This document shows, in pieces, positions 1 through 5,749 of a stretch of DNA of 6,254 nucleotides. The notes under the pieces are model-generated. The model was not told the origin of the DNA. It saw nothing but the letters and a program-made list of their open reading frames with translations, and made no database searches. A program made the translations under genes and the position numbers. Origin of the DNA: CAZNER01 sp964572065 (GTDB lineage Bacteria > Patescibacteriota > Dojkabacteria > JAHIVN01). The stretch covers positions 1 to 6,254 of the forward strand of contig CAZNER010000104.1 of the NCBI GenBank assembly GCA_964572065.1, in the 5' to 3' direction. Numbering within the stretch: position 1 is the first letter of the stretch; each line of letters opens with the position of its first letter.

Positions 1-190
1 AGATAGGCAAACGCCAATAGCACGCACCATTGGGTAGCATGATGTTAAATAAGAGCGCCCTTCCTGATATAGAGCTAAGACCAAAGATAACGCAGTCACT
101 AGACTCTCCCTGATGTTTTTTAAGATCATAAAGATACTCCTTCCTTATTTTACAATAGATTGGAGGAATGTTCGCGTTTAAATATGCCAT
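1..190 (-). CDS. Conserved phage hypothetical protein, N-terminal part (cut by left edge)
   Basis: An ATG at 188-190 opens a frame that stays open for 63 codons to the window edge, so the C-terminus is missing. The product begins MAYLNANIPPIYCKIRKEYL and continues with VIFGLSSISGRALLFNIML and a final YWRLPI. From memory, this opening resembles a conserved hypothetical family of marine phages of roughly 190-200 residues; this was not verified, and no function is established for it. No signal peptide or membrane segment is seen. The start lies 5 bases after the polA stop, so the gene is probably co-transcribed and perhaps translationally coupled; a Shine-Dalgarno sequence is weak (GGGTAA spanning the polA stop). 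GC content rises to about 40-48% here, above most of the window. Confidence 0.8.
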   Translation of the reverse strand, partial: MAYLNANIPPIYCKIRKEYLYDLKKHQGESSDCVIFGLSSISGRALLFNIMLPNGACYWRLPI

Positions 191-195
191 AATAT

Positions 196-2082
196 TTACC
201 CATGTATTTCACCCCAAGTATTGCCATATTCGTAATCAACTTTATTTGGGACAGCTAGTGTAACAGCTTTCTCCATAATTTCAATTACCTTTTTAGCTTG
301 TTCAGAAGACTCAATGGATATATCTAATTCATCATGTATTTGAATGTGCGGTATGATACCTTCATTATATAAATCTAACATTGCTTTCTTCGTCATATCA
401 GCTGCACTGCCTTGAATTAATTTATTTAAAGCTTTGTAAGTCATTGCTCTTCTTATATTAGCTCTTGTTGCATTAGGATATTTTTCAAAATACGCAGCTT
501 CTGCATCAGGTTTACTCATAGGTGCAATAAATTTACCATTGTTCCATTCAGCTATTTCCCATTTATCAAATCTACATCTACGACCTAACAGTGTACCAAT
601 AGATCCAGATTTTTGAGACATCTGAGAAGTCATGTTCATAAGATCTTTTACAAATGGAACATTCTCATGATATTGATTAAATAATTTTTCCGCTTCATCT
701 TTAGTAGCCAAACCTAATTCTGCTTGTAATTTTGCTTTACCCATTCCATAAAACAAACCTAAGTTAATTGTCTTTGCTTGTGATCTAGATATTCCTGCCA
801 TGTCAGCAACTTTTTGGTGAAAGTCTACAGAGTCTTTTTGAAATTCTTTAACAATGTCTACAACAGAATCATCATACATAATTGGATCAGTGTTTGCTGC
901 ATAGTGTACAACCAATCTTGGTTCTTGTTGTGAATAGTCAAAACAACCCCAGGTACAATTTTCTTCTGGTATAAATAAACCTCTAATCATTGGACCTAAA
1001 TCTTTATTCCTTGCAGGAATTTGTTGTAAGTTTGGATTACTATAACTAAATCGTCCTGTCACCGTTCCACCTTGATCAGAACGTATTGGATTTATATCTG
1101 CATGTATTCTACCTTTATATTCATGTTTTAAAATTGTATCTATAAAAGTTGTGTGTGCTTTATTTATTTCTCTTGCTTTTGCAATTTTTTGTACTAAAGG
1201 ATGTTCGTGTTCAGACAGAAAATTTTTAGTAAAACTAGGCGCTTGTGATTTTACAGTTCTTTCGTAAGGTAAATTTAATTTATCAAAAACTTTTGCAATG
1301 CTTCTTGCAGCCCATATCTGTGGCTCAATACCTGTCTCTTTTTTTACATCTAATAGCAATGCTTGCTCTTGTTGTGTTAATCTTTTCTTTAGTAAGTGAG
1401 CTTTCTCCACATCTACTCGCACACCTTTAAATTTCATATCAACCAAACATGGAAATAATTGTGTTTCCAGGTCAAATATCTTTTCTAATTTTTGTCTTTG
1501 TATTTCTCCAGATAATTTTTTAAATAATTTTAAAGTTAATGTTGCATCTTTTTCTGCATAAGCTCCAACATCCATTGCAGGTAATTTATACATTTCTGAT
1601 TTAGCATCTATACCGGCTGCAGCTGCTGCATCTAATAAAGCTTTTTCATCTTTTACTTCACCAAGATAATCAAAACCAACACTATTCAAAGAATAAAATA
1701 ATCTGTTCTCGTCAATTAAAGATGCCATCACCATTGTGTCAATGATATGTCCATTGATCTGTATTCCGTATGATCTTAACCAACACACATCATACATTGC
1801 ATTATGAAATATTTTTATGGTGTCTGTTGCACAAACTTCTTTTATATAATCTATTACAATTCTTTTATCTAAATTACCTTCTCTATGTCCTATTGGATAA
1901 TAACCAGACCAACCATCAACAGCTAAAGCAAAACCTATAATCTCACCCTCACCAATTACTGCACCAGATCCTCTTGTTTTTAAGTTTGGATCTCTTGTTT
2001 CTAAGTCAATTGCAATATATTTTTCTTTACTTAAATCAGGAAAATTTTCTGGACAAGTCCATTCTGTTGCTGCTGTAAACAT
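196..2082 (-). CDS. polA: Family A DNA polymerase with 3'-5' exonuclease (phage PolA)
   Basis: This is a replicative phage DNA polymerase of 628 residues, with no 5' nuclease domain, as in T7 gp5. The proofreading exonuclease (about residues 20-190) has all three motifs: ExoI AIDLETR (D26, E28), ExoII HNAMYDVC (N94, D98) and ExoIII YAEKDA (Y175, D179). The polymerase domain shows the TVTGRFSYSNPNLQQIP motif (340-356), motif A CFDYSQQEPR (D382), motif B RSQAKTINLGLFYG (R433, K437, Y445) and motif C IHDELD (H583, D584, E585). Every catalytic residue expected is present, so it should be active. In motif B the residue equivalent to E. coli Pol I F762 is L441. The start at 2082 directly follows the upstream TAA and has a good AAGGAG site. 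It lacks the DnaJ-like insert I recall for SAR116 phage HMO-2011 polymerase. Confidence 0.98.
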   Translation of the reverse strand: MFTAATEWTCPENFPDLSKEKYIAIDLETRDPNLKTRGSGAVIGEGEIIGFALAVDGWSGYYPIGHREGNLDKRIVIDYIKEVCATDTIKIFHNAMYDVCWLRSYGIQINGHIIDTMVMASLIDENRLFYSLNSVGFDYLGEVKDEKALLDAAAAAGIDAKSEMYKLPAMDVGAYAEKDATLTLKLFKKLSGEIQRQKLEKIFDLETQLFPCLVDMKFKGVRVDVEKAHLLKKRLTQQEQALLLDVKKETGIEPQIWAARSIAKVFDKLNLPYERTVKSQAPSFTKNFLSEHEHPLVQKIAKAREINKAHTTFIDTILKHEYKGRIHADINPIRSDQGGTVTGRFSYSNPNLQQIPARNKDLGPMIRGLFIPEENCTWGCFDYSQQEPRLVVHYAANTDPIMYDDSVVDIVKEFQKDSVDFHQKVADMAGISRSQAKTINLGLFYGMGKAKLQAELGLATKDEAEKLFNQYHENVPFVKDLMNMTSQMSQKSGSIGTLLGRRCRFDKWEIAEWNNGKFIAPMSKPDAEAAYFEKYPNATRANIRRAMTYKALNKLIQGSAADMTKKAMLDLYNEGIIPHIQIHDELDISIESSEQAKKVIEIMEKAVTLAVPNKVDYEYGNTWGEIHG

Positions 2083-2319
2083 TTAATTAACACTCCTTAA
2101 AAATTTTAATTCTTTTTCTAGAATAGATTGTTTTGTTTTCTTAACTATATAATCAAAAATGGGACCATGACATACAGCTTTAGTCCTTTCTTTATTTTGA
2201 AATAAAAAATATTTTTTAGATATGTTTAAACATAGACCACTTTTCTTTAATTTAATTCTAACAGATTTTTTCCTGTCTCTTACTAAAATAAAATTTTCTT
2301 CATCTAATATTACATTCAT
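2083..2319 (-). CDS. Small basic protein of unknown function (78 aa)
   Basis: I do not recognise this protein. It is 78 residues, begins MNVILDEENFILVRDRKKSV and is strongly basic (about 14 Lys and 5 Arg against 8 acidic residues). It has hydrophobic/basic alternation (VRIKLKKSG) suggestive of beta strands, and a lysine-rich C-terminal helix-like segment (KKTKQSILEKELKFL). No membrane span or signal peptide is visible. Support for its being real: it lies in the operon strand between two confident genes, fills the gap exactly, and its TAA abuts the polA ATG. Against it: no clear ribosome binding site precedes ATG 2319, and base composition is very AT-rich. A small nucleic-acid-binding accessory factor would fit the charge, but that is only inference. 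Confidence 0.6.
   Translation of the reverse strand: MNVILDEENFILVRDRKKSVRIKLKKSGLCLNISKKYFLFQNKERTKAVCHGPIFDYIVKKTKQSILEKELKFLRSVN
2093..2098 (-). promoter_or_regulatory. Shine-Dalgarno site of polA
   Basis: AAGGAG on the minus strand sits 10 bases before the polA ATG, inside the last codons of the upstream 78-residue gene. It is one of the two best ribosome binding sites in the window and settles the polA start at 2082. The upstream stop TAA touches the ATG (TAAATG), so termination and re-initiation can also be coupled. Confidence 0.75.
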
Positions 2320-2348
2320 ATCAAATCAAATAAATAAATTGTCATCAA

Positions 2349-2387
2349 TGAATAAAAAAATAAATCATGAACTGCAAATAAGTTCAT
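2349..2387 (-). terminator. Weak hairpin plus T-tract (possible terminator or attenuator)
   Basis: On the minus strand ATGAACT (2381-2387) and AGTTCAT (2367-2373) form a perfect 7-bp stem with a 7-base loop. It is followed directly by GATTTATTTTTTTATT. The stem overlaps the TGA stop of the DUF3310 gene. It has only two G-C pairs, so it is weak for an intrinsic terminator, but position, strand and the U-rich tail are right. It would separate primase-helicase-DUF3310 from the 78-residue gene and polA. Confidence 0.35.
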
Positions 2388-2632
2388 TTCTTTTTACTCA
2401 TGTCTTTCATCTTTTTAATTTCTAATTCACAATAATGAATTATCTTTTCTAAGTCTTGTATACCATTTTTATTCATATATCTACACACGTACTTAATTAC
2501 GTTTCCTTGAAAAAATGAAAGATCATTTTTTGAAATAAATTCATACGGTTGAATGTGAAAGTCTTTGTAGTGACTCCCGCCTATTTGTTTATTTTGTGGA
2601 AATGCTTCATCAAACATATCTTTACTTGTCAT
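2384..2632 (-). CDS. DUF3310 family protein
   Basis: This 82-residue protein matches the DUF3310 signature seen in many tailed phages. It has IGGSHYKDFHIQPYEFI (residues 17-33), then FFQGNVIKYVCRYMNKNG (about 40-57), then DLEKIIHYCELEI (60-72) and a lysine-rich tail. The family is small, common in phage replication and nucleotide-metabolism regions, and sometimes labelled as SaV-like or nucleotide-kinase-like. It has no Walker A motif and no proven reaction. The ATG overlaps the helicase stop as ATGA, and a strong AGGAG site lies 10 bases upstream, so the start is firm. Length is normal for the family's short phage members. Confidence 0.92.
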   Translation of the reverse strand: MTSKDMFDEAFPQNKQIGGSHYKDFHIQPYEFISKNDLSFFQGNVIKYVCRYMNKNGIQDLEKIIHYCELEIKKMKDMSKKK

Positions 2633-4146
2633 ATTATTTCTTCTCCTATGTTATATTGATATTCATAACCTTGATTCATTATGAATAAGTTTTCTTTTGC
2701 TCTTGTCACACCAACAAAAAATAATCTATGTTCAGTGTCCTTATTTACTTGAGCTGCGTTGTAAATAATTCTTTCTAAATCTGTAAATAAAATAACATTC
2801 TCAGCTTCTTCACCCTTAACTGCATGTATCGTAGATAGTTTTATTCTTGCCGGTTTGTTTAGATCCTCGCCGCTCGCTACGAGTTCCCGGATATAATCGA
2901 CCTGGTAATCTTTAAACTTTAATACACTCCAATCTCCTTCAGCAAGTAATCCATGTTCGGAACGTAGTTCATCCATATCAATCGAGTCTACATCAGCTAG
3001 AGTCTTGCCACTAGAAAACCCATACTTTACGTCGCCGGTTTCACATTTTAAAAATTGATAAATGTTTTGAGCTTCTTCACCAGAAATATTTGCACCTTTA
3101 TTTAATCTGTCCCAATCATTGATAGCTTTCATTACTTCTGAAGGTAGTAAGTCATTGAATTTACAGTCAAATCTATATCCAGTATCTTGTAACACAGGAA
3201 CTAATTTTTTCATTTGTTCATTTGTTCTAGTTATAATCATCCACTCACCTTTACTAAAATCAATATCTTCTAGTTCTAAATTATCTATAACTTTACCTTT
3301 AGCATTTCTTGGTTCCCAATCCTTAATTCTTCTTTCATCTATGTTTTCTAAAATAGATAACGCAACTTTGTGTACAGCTTTAGGTACTCTTCTTGATATA
3401 ATTTGTGGGTCCATTACCCCTTGTAGCTTTATAAAAGTCTTAGGGTCTGCCCCTTGAAACGAATAGATAGCTTGATCGTCATCCCCTGCAATGTATGATC
3501 TTTTACAACAGGACTCGATGTAAAAGAACATTTCCCACTGCAAGGGATTCAGATCTTGAGCTTCATCAAGAAAGACGGCGTCGAGGGAGGGACACAATTT
3601 CTTTCTTGTGAATTCTGAGATCATGTCTGAAAACTCAAACATGTTATAATCATTTTTATAATCAATAATGTCTTGATTAATTTGTTCTAGTAAGGGAATA
3701 CTTATAAAGTCTATTAAATCGAGTTCTATTGCTGCATCTTGTAAATCATCTATTTTTCTAGATCGAGCATATTCTATAATTTTCATGTATTGATTTTTAT
3801 ATTCATTGAAACCATTTTCATGTTGCACAGTTTCAAAATGCAAATCAGTATGACCATATTTATTTTTAAATGCATTCCAGTTACTATCTTTTAATAATTG
3901 TGATTTAGTATCTATACCTAATCTTTTTGTTCCCATAGAGTGCATGGTACAAATCCAATCAAATTCAAATGTTGGATATTCTTTTTGTATTCTATCTCTC
4001 GCTTCATTAGCAGCTGCATTACTAAATGTTATATAACAAATTTTTTTAGAATCTGTTTTTCTTTCTATTAATTCATTTTGCAAATGTTTATGTATCAATG
4101 TATGTGTCTTTCCTGTTCCTGGTGGTCCTGCTATGATTGTTCTCAT
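2629..4146 (-). CDS. SF1A UvrD/Rep-like DNA helicase
   Basis: This ATP-driven DNA helicase of 505 residues has a complete superfamily 1A motif set. Motif I is GPPGTGKT (7-14), Ia is TFSNAAANEA (40-49) and Ib is TMHS (67-70). Motif II is FLDEAQD (192-198) and III is AGDDDQAIYSFQGADP (220-235). Motif IV is SRRVP (251-255), V is STIHAVKGEEAENV (438-451) and VI is FFVGVTRAKENL (476-487). It is shorter than UvrD/Rep (about 670-720) and begins six residues before the Walker A motif, so the usual N-terminal Q motif is missing. An in-frame TAA a few codons upstream rules out an extension. The segment between motifs IV and V is also reduced, suggesting a small 2B domain. The ATG overlaps the primase stop (ATGA) with only a weak AAGAAAG site, so translation is probably coupled to the primase. 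Likely role: unwinding for phage replication or recombination. Confidence 0.95.
   Translation of the reverse strand: MRTIIAGPPGTGKTHTLIHKHLQNELIERKTDSKKICYITFSNAAANEARDRIQKEYPTFEFDWICTMHSMGTKRLGIDTKSQLLKDSNWNAFKNKYGHTDLHFETVQHENGFNEYKNQYMKIIEYARSRKIDDLQDAAIELDLIDFISIPLLEQINQDIIDYKNDYNMFEFSDMISEFTRKKLCPSLDAVFLDEAQDLNPLQWEMFFYIESCCKRSYIAGDDDQAIYSFQGADPKTFIKLQGVMDPQIISRRVPKAVHKVALSILENIDERRIKDWEPRNAKGKVIDNLELEDIDFSKGEWMIITRTNEQMKKLVPVLQDTGYRFDCKFNDLLPSEVMKAINDWDRLNKGANISGEEAQNIYQFLKCETGDVKYGFSSGKTLADVDSIDMDELRSEHGLLAEGDWSVLKFKDYQVDYIRELVASGEDLNKPARIKLSTIHAVKGEEAENVILFTDLERIIYNAAQVNKDTEHRLFFVGVTRAKENLFIMNQGYEYQYNIGEEII
2643..2647 (-). promoter_or_regulatory. Shine-Dalgarno site of the DUF3310 gene
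   Basis: AGGAG on the minus strand lies within the last helicase codons, 10 bases before the ATG at 2632. It confirms that start and shows that this small gene has its own ribosome entry besides coupling through the ATGA overlap. Confidence 0.7.
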
Positions 4147-5693
4147 TCGAATGGTGCCGGTTCTTTCTTAGTTCTTATTGGTGTATATTTTTCTATCTCT
4201 ATTTTTTCTACCATCCAAATCTTATGTTGTTTGTCTTTTATTCTTATGGTGTCGCTTTTAGCTTTAAATAGATTTTCTAATAATCGTATTGTTTTATTTT
4301 TATTGTAAGTTTTTTCTGGCCAAGTTTTGCCTCTTAAAATAAAACTCCAAAAATCTTTAAATTTAAAATAAGTTATATTGTTTTCTGTGTAAGGTTTTCT
4401 TTTTAAAATGTCTTCTATGTTTTTACCATCACGACTAACAAATTCTGTAAGTAATTCTTTTAATTGAACATCCACTTTTGTATCATCCGGCGCTTCAAGT
4501 GTAGACATATTCTTCATTAAAGATGCTAATTGTTTTCTCCAAACAAGTTTAGCAACTGGAATCAATGGTGTTCCAAGTTCTGTCATACATGCAATACTAA
4601 ATTTTTCATGATCATGTAATGTTGGCGCATCGACTTCAATGTTCTCTCCATTAATATCAACAAAAAATATAGGTGGATCAGACTCATACTTTCTTATGGA
4701 TTCAATCGCAGGCATCCTAACATCGCCACCTTTTCCATATTGTTTTGTATAACACAATGCTTCATTACAAAAATTACAAATTGGTTTATCTTTACATCTA
4801 TAATCATAATCTTTTTTATCTAATTGTTTTACAATTCTATCTATGTCTTTTGATTTTAAAGGTGGTTTAATATATTTTTCTGTATTGTAATCTTCTAGTT
4901 TATCTTCCCAACCTATTGGATTAGCTTTTTTTACATAAACTCCAATATTAAATAAACCATTGTCTCGACCCGATGCTGCAACATCACCATTACCTTCTAC
5001 AATAGGACCATTCTTAATGATTGTATTTAAACATGGTGGTCCATCTGGAAACTCTTCCTTAACTTTTTCTTTCTTTTTATTTACAAATAAATTTTCTAAT
5101 TCAATATTTTCTAAAGCAATTAATTCATATGCTTTTATAAATTTTTCTATAGTTAAAGAATTACCATTATCATCAATTGCATACTTAACTGTTCTATCCC
5201 CACCATGATAAGGCATATTTAAGAAACTACCTACATCACCTCTTTCTGCCATTACTTTAGATTGTTTAGGAAATATTTCTGCTTTAGCATAACCCAAAGC
5301 AGACGCCATAAGTTGTAATTTTTGTCTCATTAAAGATGCAGCAACAAATTGTTTTGTAAAACAATATACATGTGCACCACCTGATTTAGATCTAAATACT
5401 ATTAGTGGAAAATTATTTTCTCTAATTTTTTGAATTAATTTTAAATGATCAAATGGATAAGTATCAATATCTATTGCACCCCATTTACATTTATTTTCTT
5501 CGTTGATTGGTATAATACCCAATCCAGGTTCTTCACCATTTAAATGTTTTTGCCATAACTCATTTGTTACAGGCTCTCTTATTGTTTTTGATCTGACTTC
5601 GTTTTTACCGTCGTGTCTAATTTCTTCTGTTTTGCTAGTGATGCCATGAGCACTCTCTAAACCTTTAAATATCTCTTGTAATCTTTCTATCAT
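4143..5693 (-). CDS. Archaeo-eukaryotic-type DNA primase (AEP / primase-polymerase)
   Basis: This 516-residue protein is predicted to make primers. The catalytic AEP core spans about residues 45-190. Motif I is GAIDIDTYP (D75 and D77 as metal ligands) and motif II is RSKSGGAHVYCF (S104, H108). It is followed by EIFPKQ (139-144) and GSFLNMPYHGGDR (155-167), whose order and spacing resemble TOTE-type AEP domains as I remember them. The next part (about 235-300; SGRDNGLFNIGVY, PPLKSKDIDRIVKQL) resembles PriCT-like helical regions of plasmid and phage primases. It leads into a C-x5-C-x2-C-x4-C cluster (C300, C306, C309, C314) fit for zinc or Fe-S binding. The C-terminal 180 residues lack a Walker A motif, so no helicase is fused; that role may fall to the next gene. 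The start has a closely spaced GAGGG 3 bases before the ATG. Primase identity is firm, the subfamily less so. Confidence 0.9.
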   Translation of the reverse strand: MIERLQEIFKGLESAHGITSKTEEIRHDGKNEVRSKTIREPVTNELWQKHLNGEEPGLGIIPINEENKCKWGAIDIDTYPFDHLKLIQKIRENNFPLIVFRSKSGGAHVYCFTKQFVAASLMRQKLQLMASALGYAKAEIFPKQSKVMAERGDVGSFLNMPYHGGDRTVKYAIDDNGNSLTIEKFIKAYELIALENIELENLFVNKKKEKVKEEFPDGPPCLNTIIKNGPIVEGNGDVAASGRDNGLFNIGVYVKKANPIGWEDKLEDYNTEKYIKPPLKSKDIDRIVKQLDKKDYDYRCKDKPICNFCNEALCYTKQYGKGGDVRMPAIESIRKYESDPPIFFVDINGENIEVDAPTLHDHEKFSIACMTELGTPLIPVAKLVWRKQLASLMKNMSTLEAPDDTKVDVQLKELLTEFVSRDGKNIEDILKRKPYTENNITYFKFKDFWSFILRGKTWPEKTYNKNKTIRLLENLFKAKSDTIRIKDKQHKIWMVEKIEIEKYTPIRTKKEPAPFE

Positions 5694-5696
5694 GTT

Positions 5697-5701
5697 CCCT
5701 C
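5697..5701 (-). promoter_or_regulatory. Closely spaced Shine-Dalgarno site of the primase gene
   Basis: GAGGG on the minus strand lies just 3 bases from the ATG at 5693, tighter than the usual 5-10. With the hairpin ending 20 bases before the start codon, primase translation may be kept modest. That last step is inference. Confidence 0.45.
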
Positions 5702-5713
5702 AGTTTAATTAAG

Positions 5714-5741
5714 ATTGGGCGCCACTGTTGTAGCGCCCAAT
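5714..5741 (-). other. GC-rich RNA hairpin between the upstream gene and primase
   Basis: Minus-strand arms ATTGGGCGCTAC (5730-5741) and GTGGCGCCCAAT (5714-5725) pair over 12 positions, with one U-G wobble and an AACA tetraloop. Read on the plus strand the wobble becomes a C-A mismatch, so the structure favours minus-strand RNA, the coding direction. It starts 8 bases after the stop of the upstream gene. The downstream bases (CTTAATTAAACTG) have no U-run, so it is not a standard intrinsic terminator. An RNA-stability element, a processing site or a factor-assisted attenuator is more likely. It stands out against the AT-rich background. Confidence 0.7.
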
Positions 5742-5749
5742 TGTGACAA

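Noticed and set aside
1245..1430. Plus-strand open frame of 61 codons, hydrophobic
   Set aside because: It is antisense to the polA gene in a region of clear PolA similarity and has no supporting signals.
2320..2383. Possible sigma-70 promoter (TTGCAG, 17 bases, TATTCA) on the minus strand ahead of the 78-residue gene
   Set aside because: The -10 hexamer matches only half the consensus, and such matches are expected by chance in AT-rich sequence.
2222..2425. Plus-strand open frame of 67 codons over the AT-rich gap
   Set aside because: It is antisense to the 78-residue and DUF3310 genes. The product is Phe/Ser/Asn-rich as expected from reversed AT-rich codons, and no ribosome binding site is evident.
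3119..3457. Plus-strand open frame of 112 codons
   Set aside because: It lies wholly antisense to the helicase gene, whose protein shows complete motifs. Its product is a low-complexity Ser/Leu/Ile-rich string with no recognisable domain.
4078..4308. Plus-strand open frame of 76 codons with a Cys-rich, hydrophobic product
   Set aside because: It is antisense across the primase/helicase junction, including the Walker A codons. The cysteines and hydrophobics are the complement of ordinary coding sequence.
4960..5208. Plus-strand open frame of 82 codons
   Set aside because: It is antisense to the primase gene, with no domain and no ribosome binding site.
5714..5741. Hairpin as a standard intrinsic terminator
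   Set aside because: No run of U follows it in the coding-direction transcript, and the plus-strand version has a mismatch. It is kept as an RNA structural element instead.
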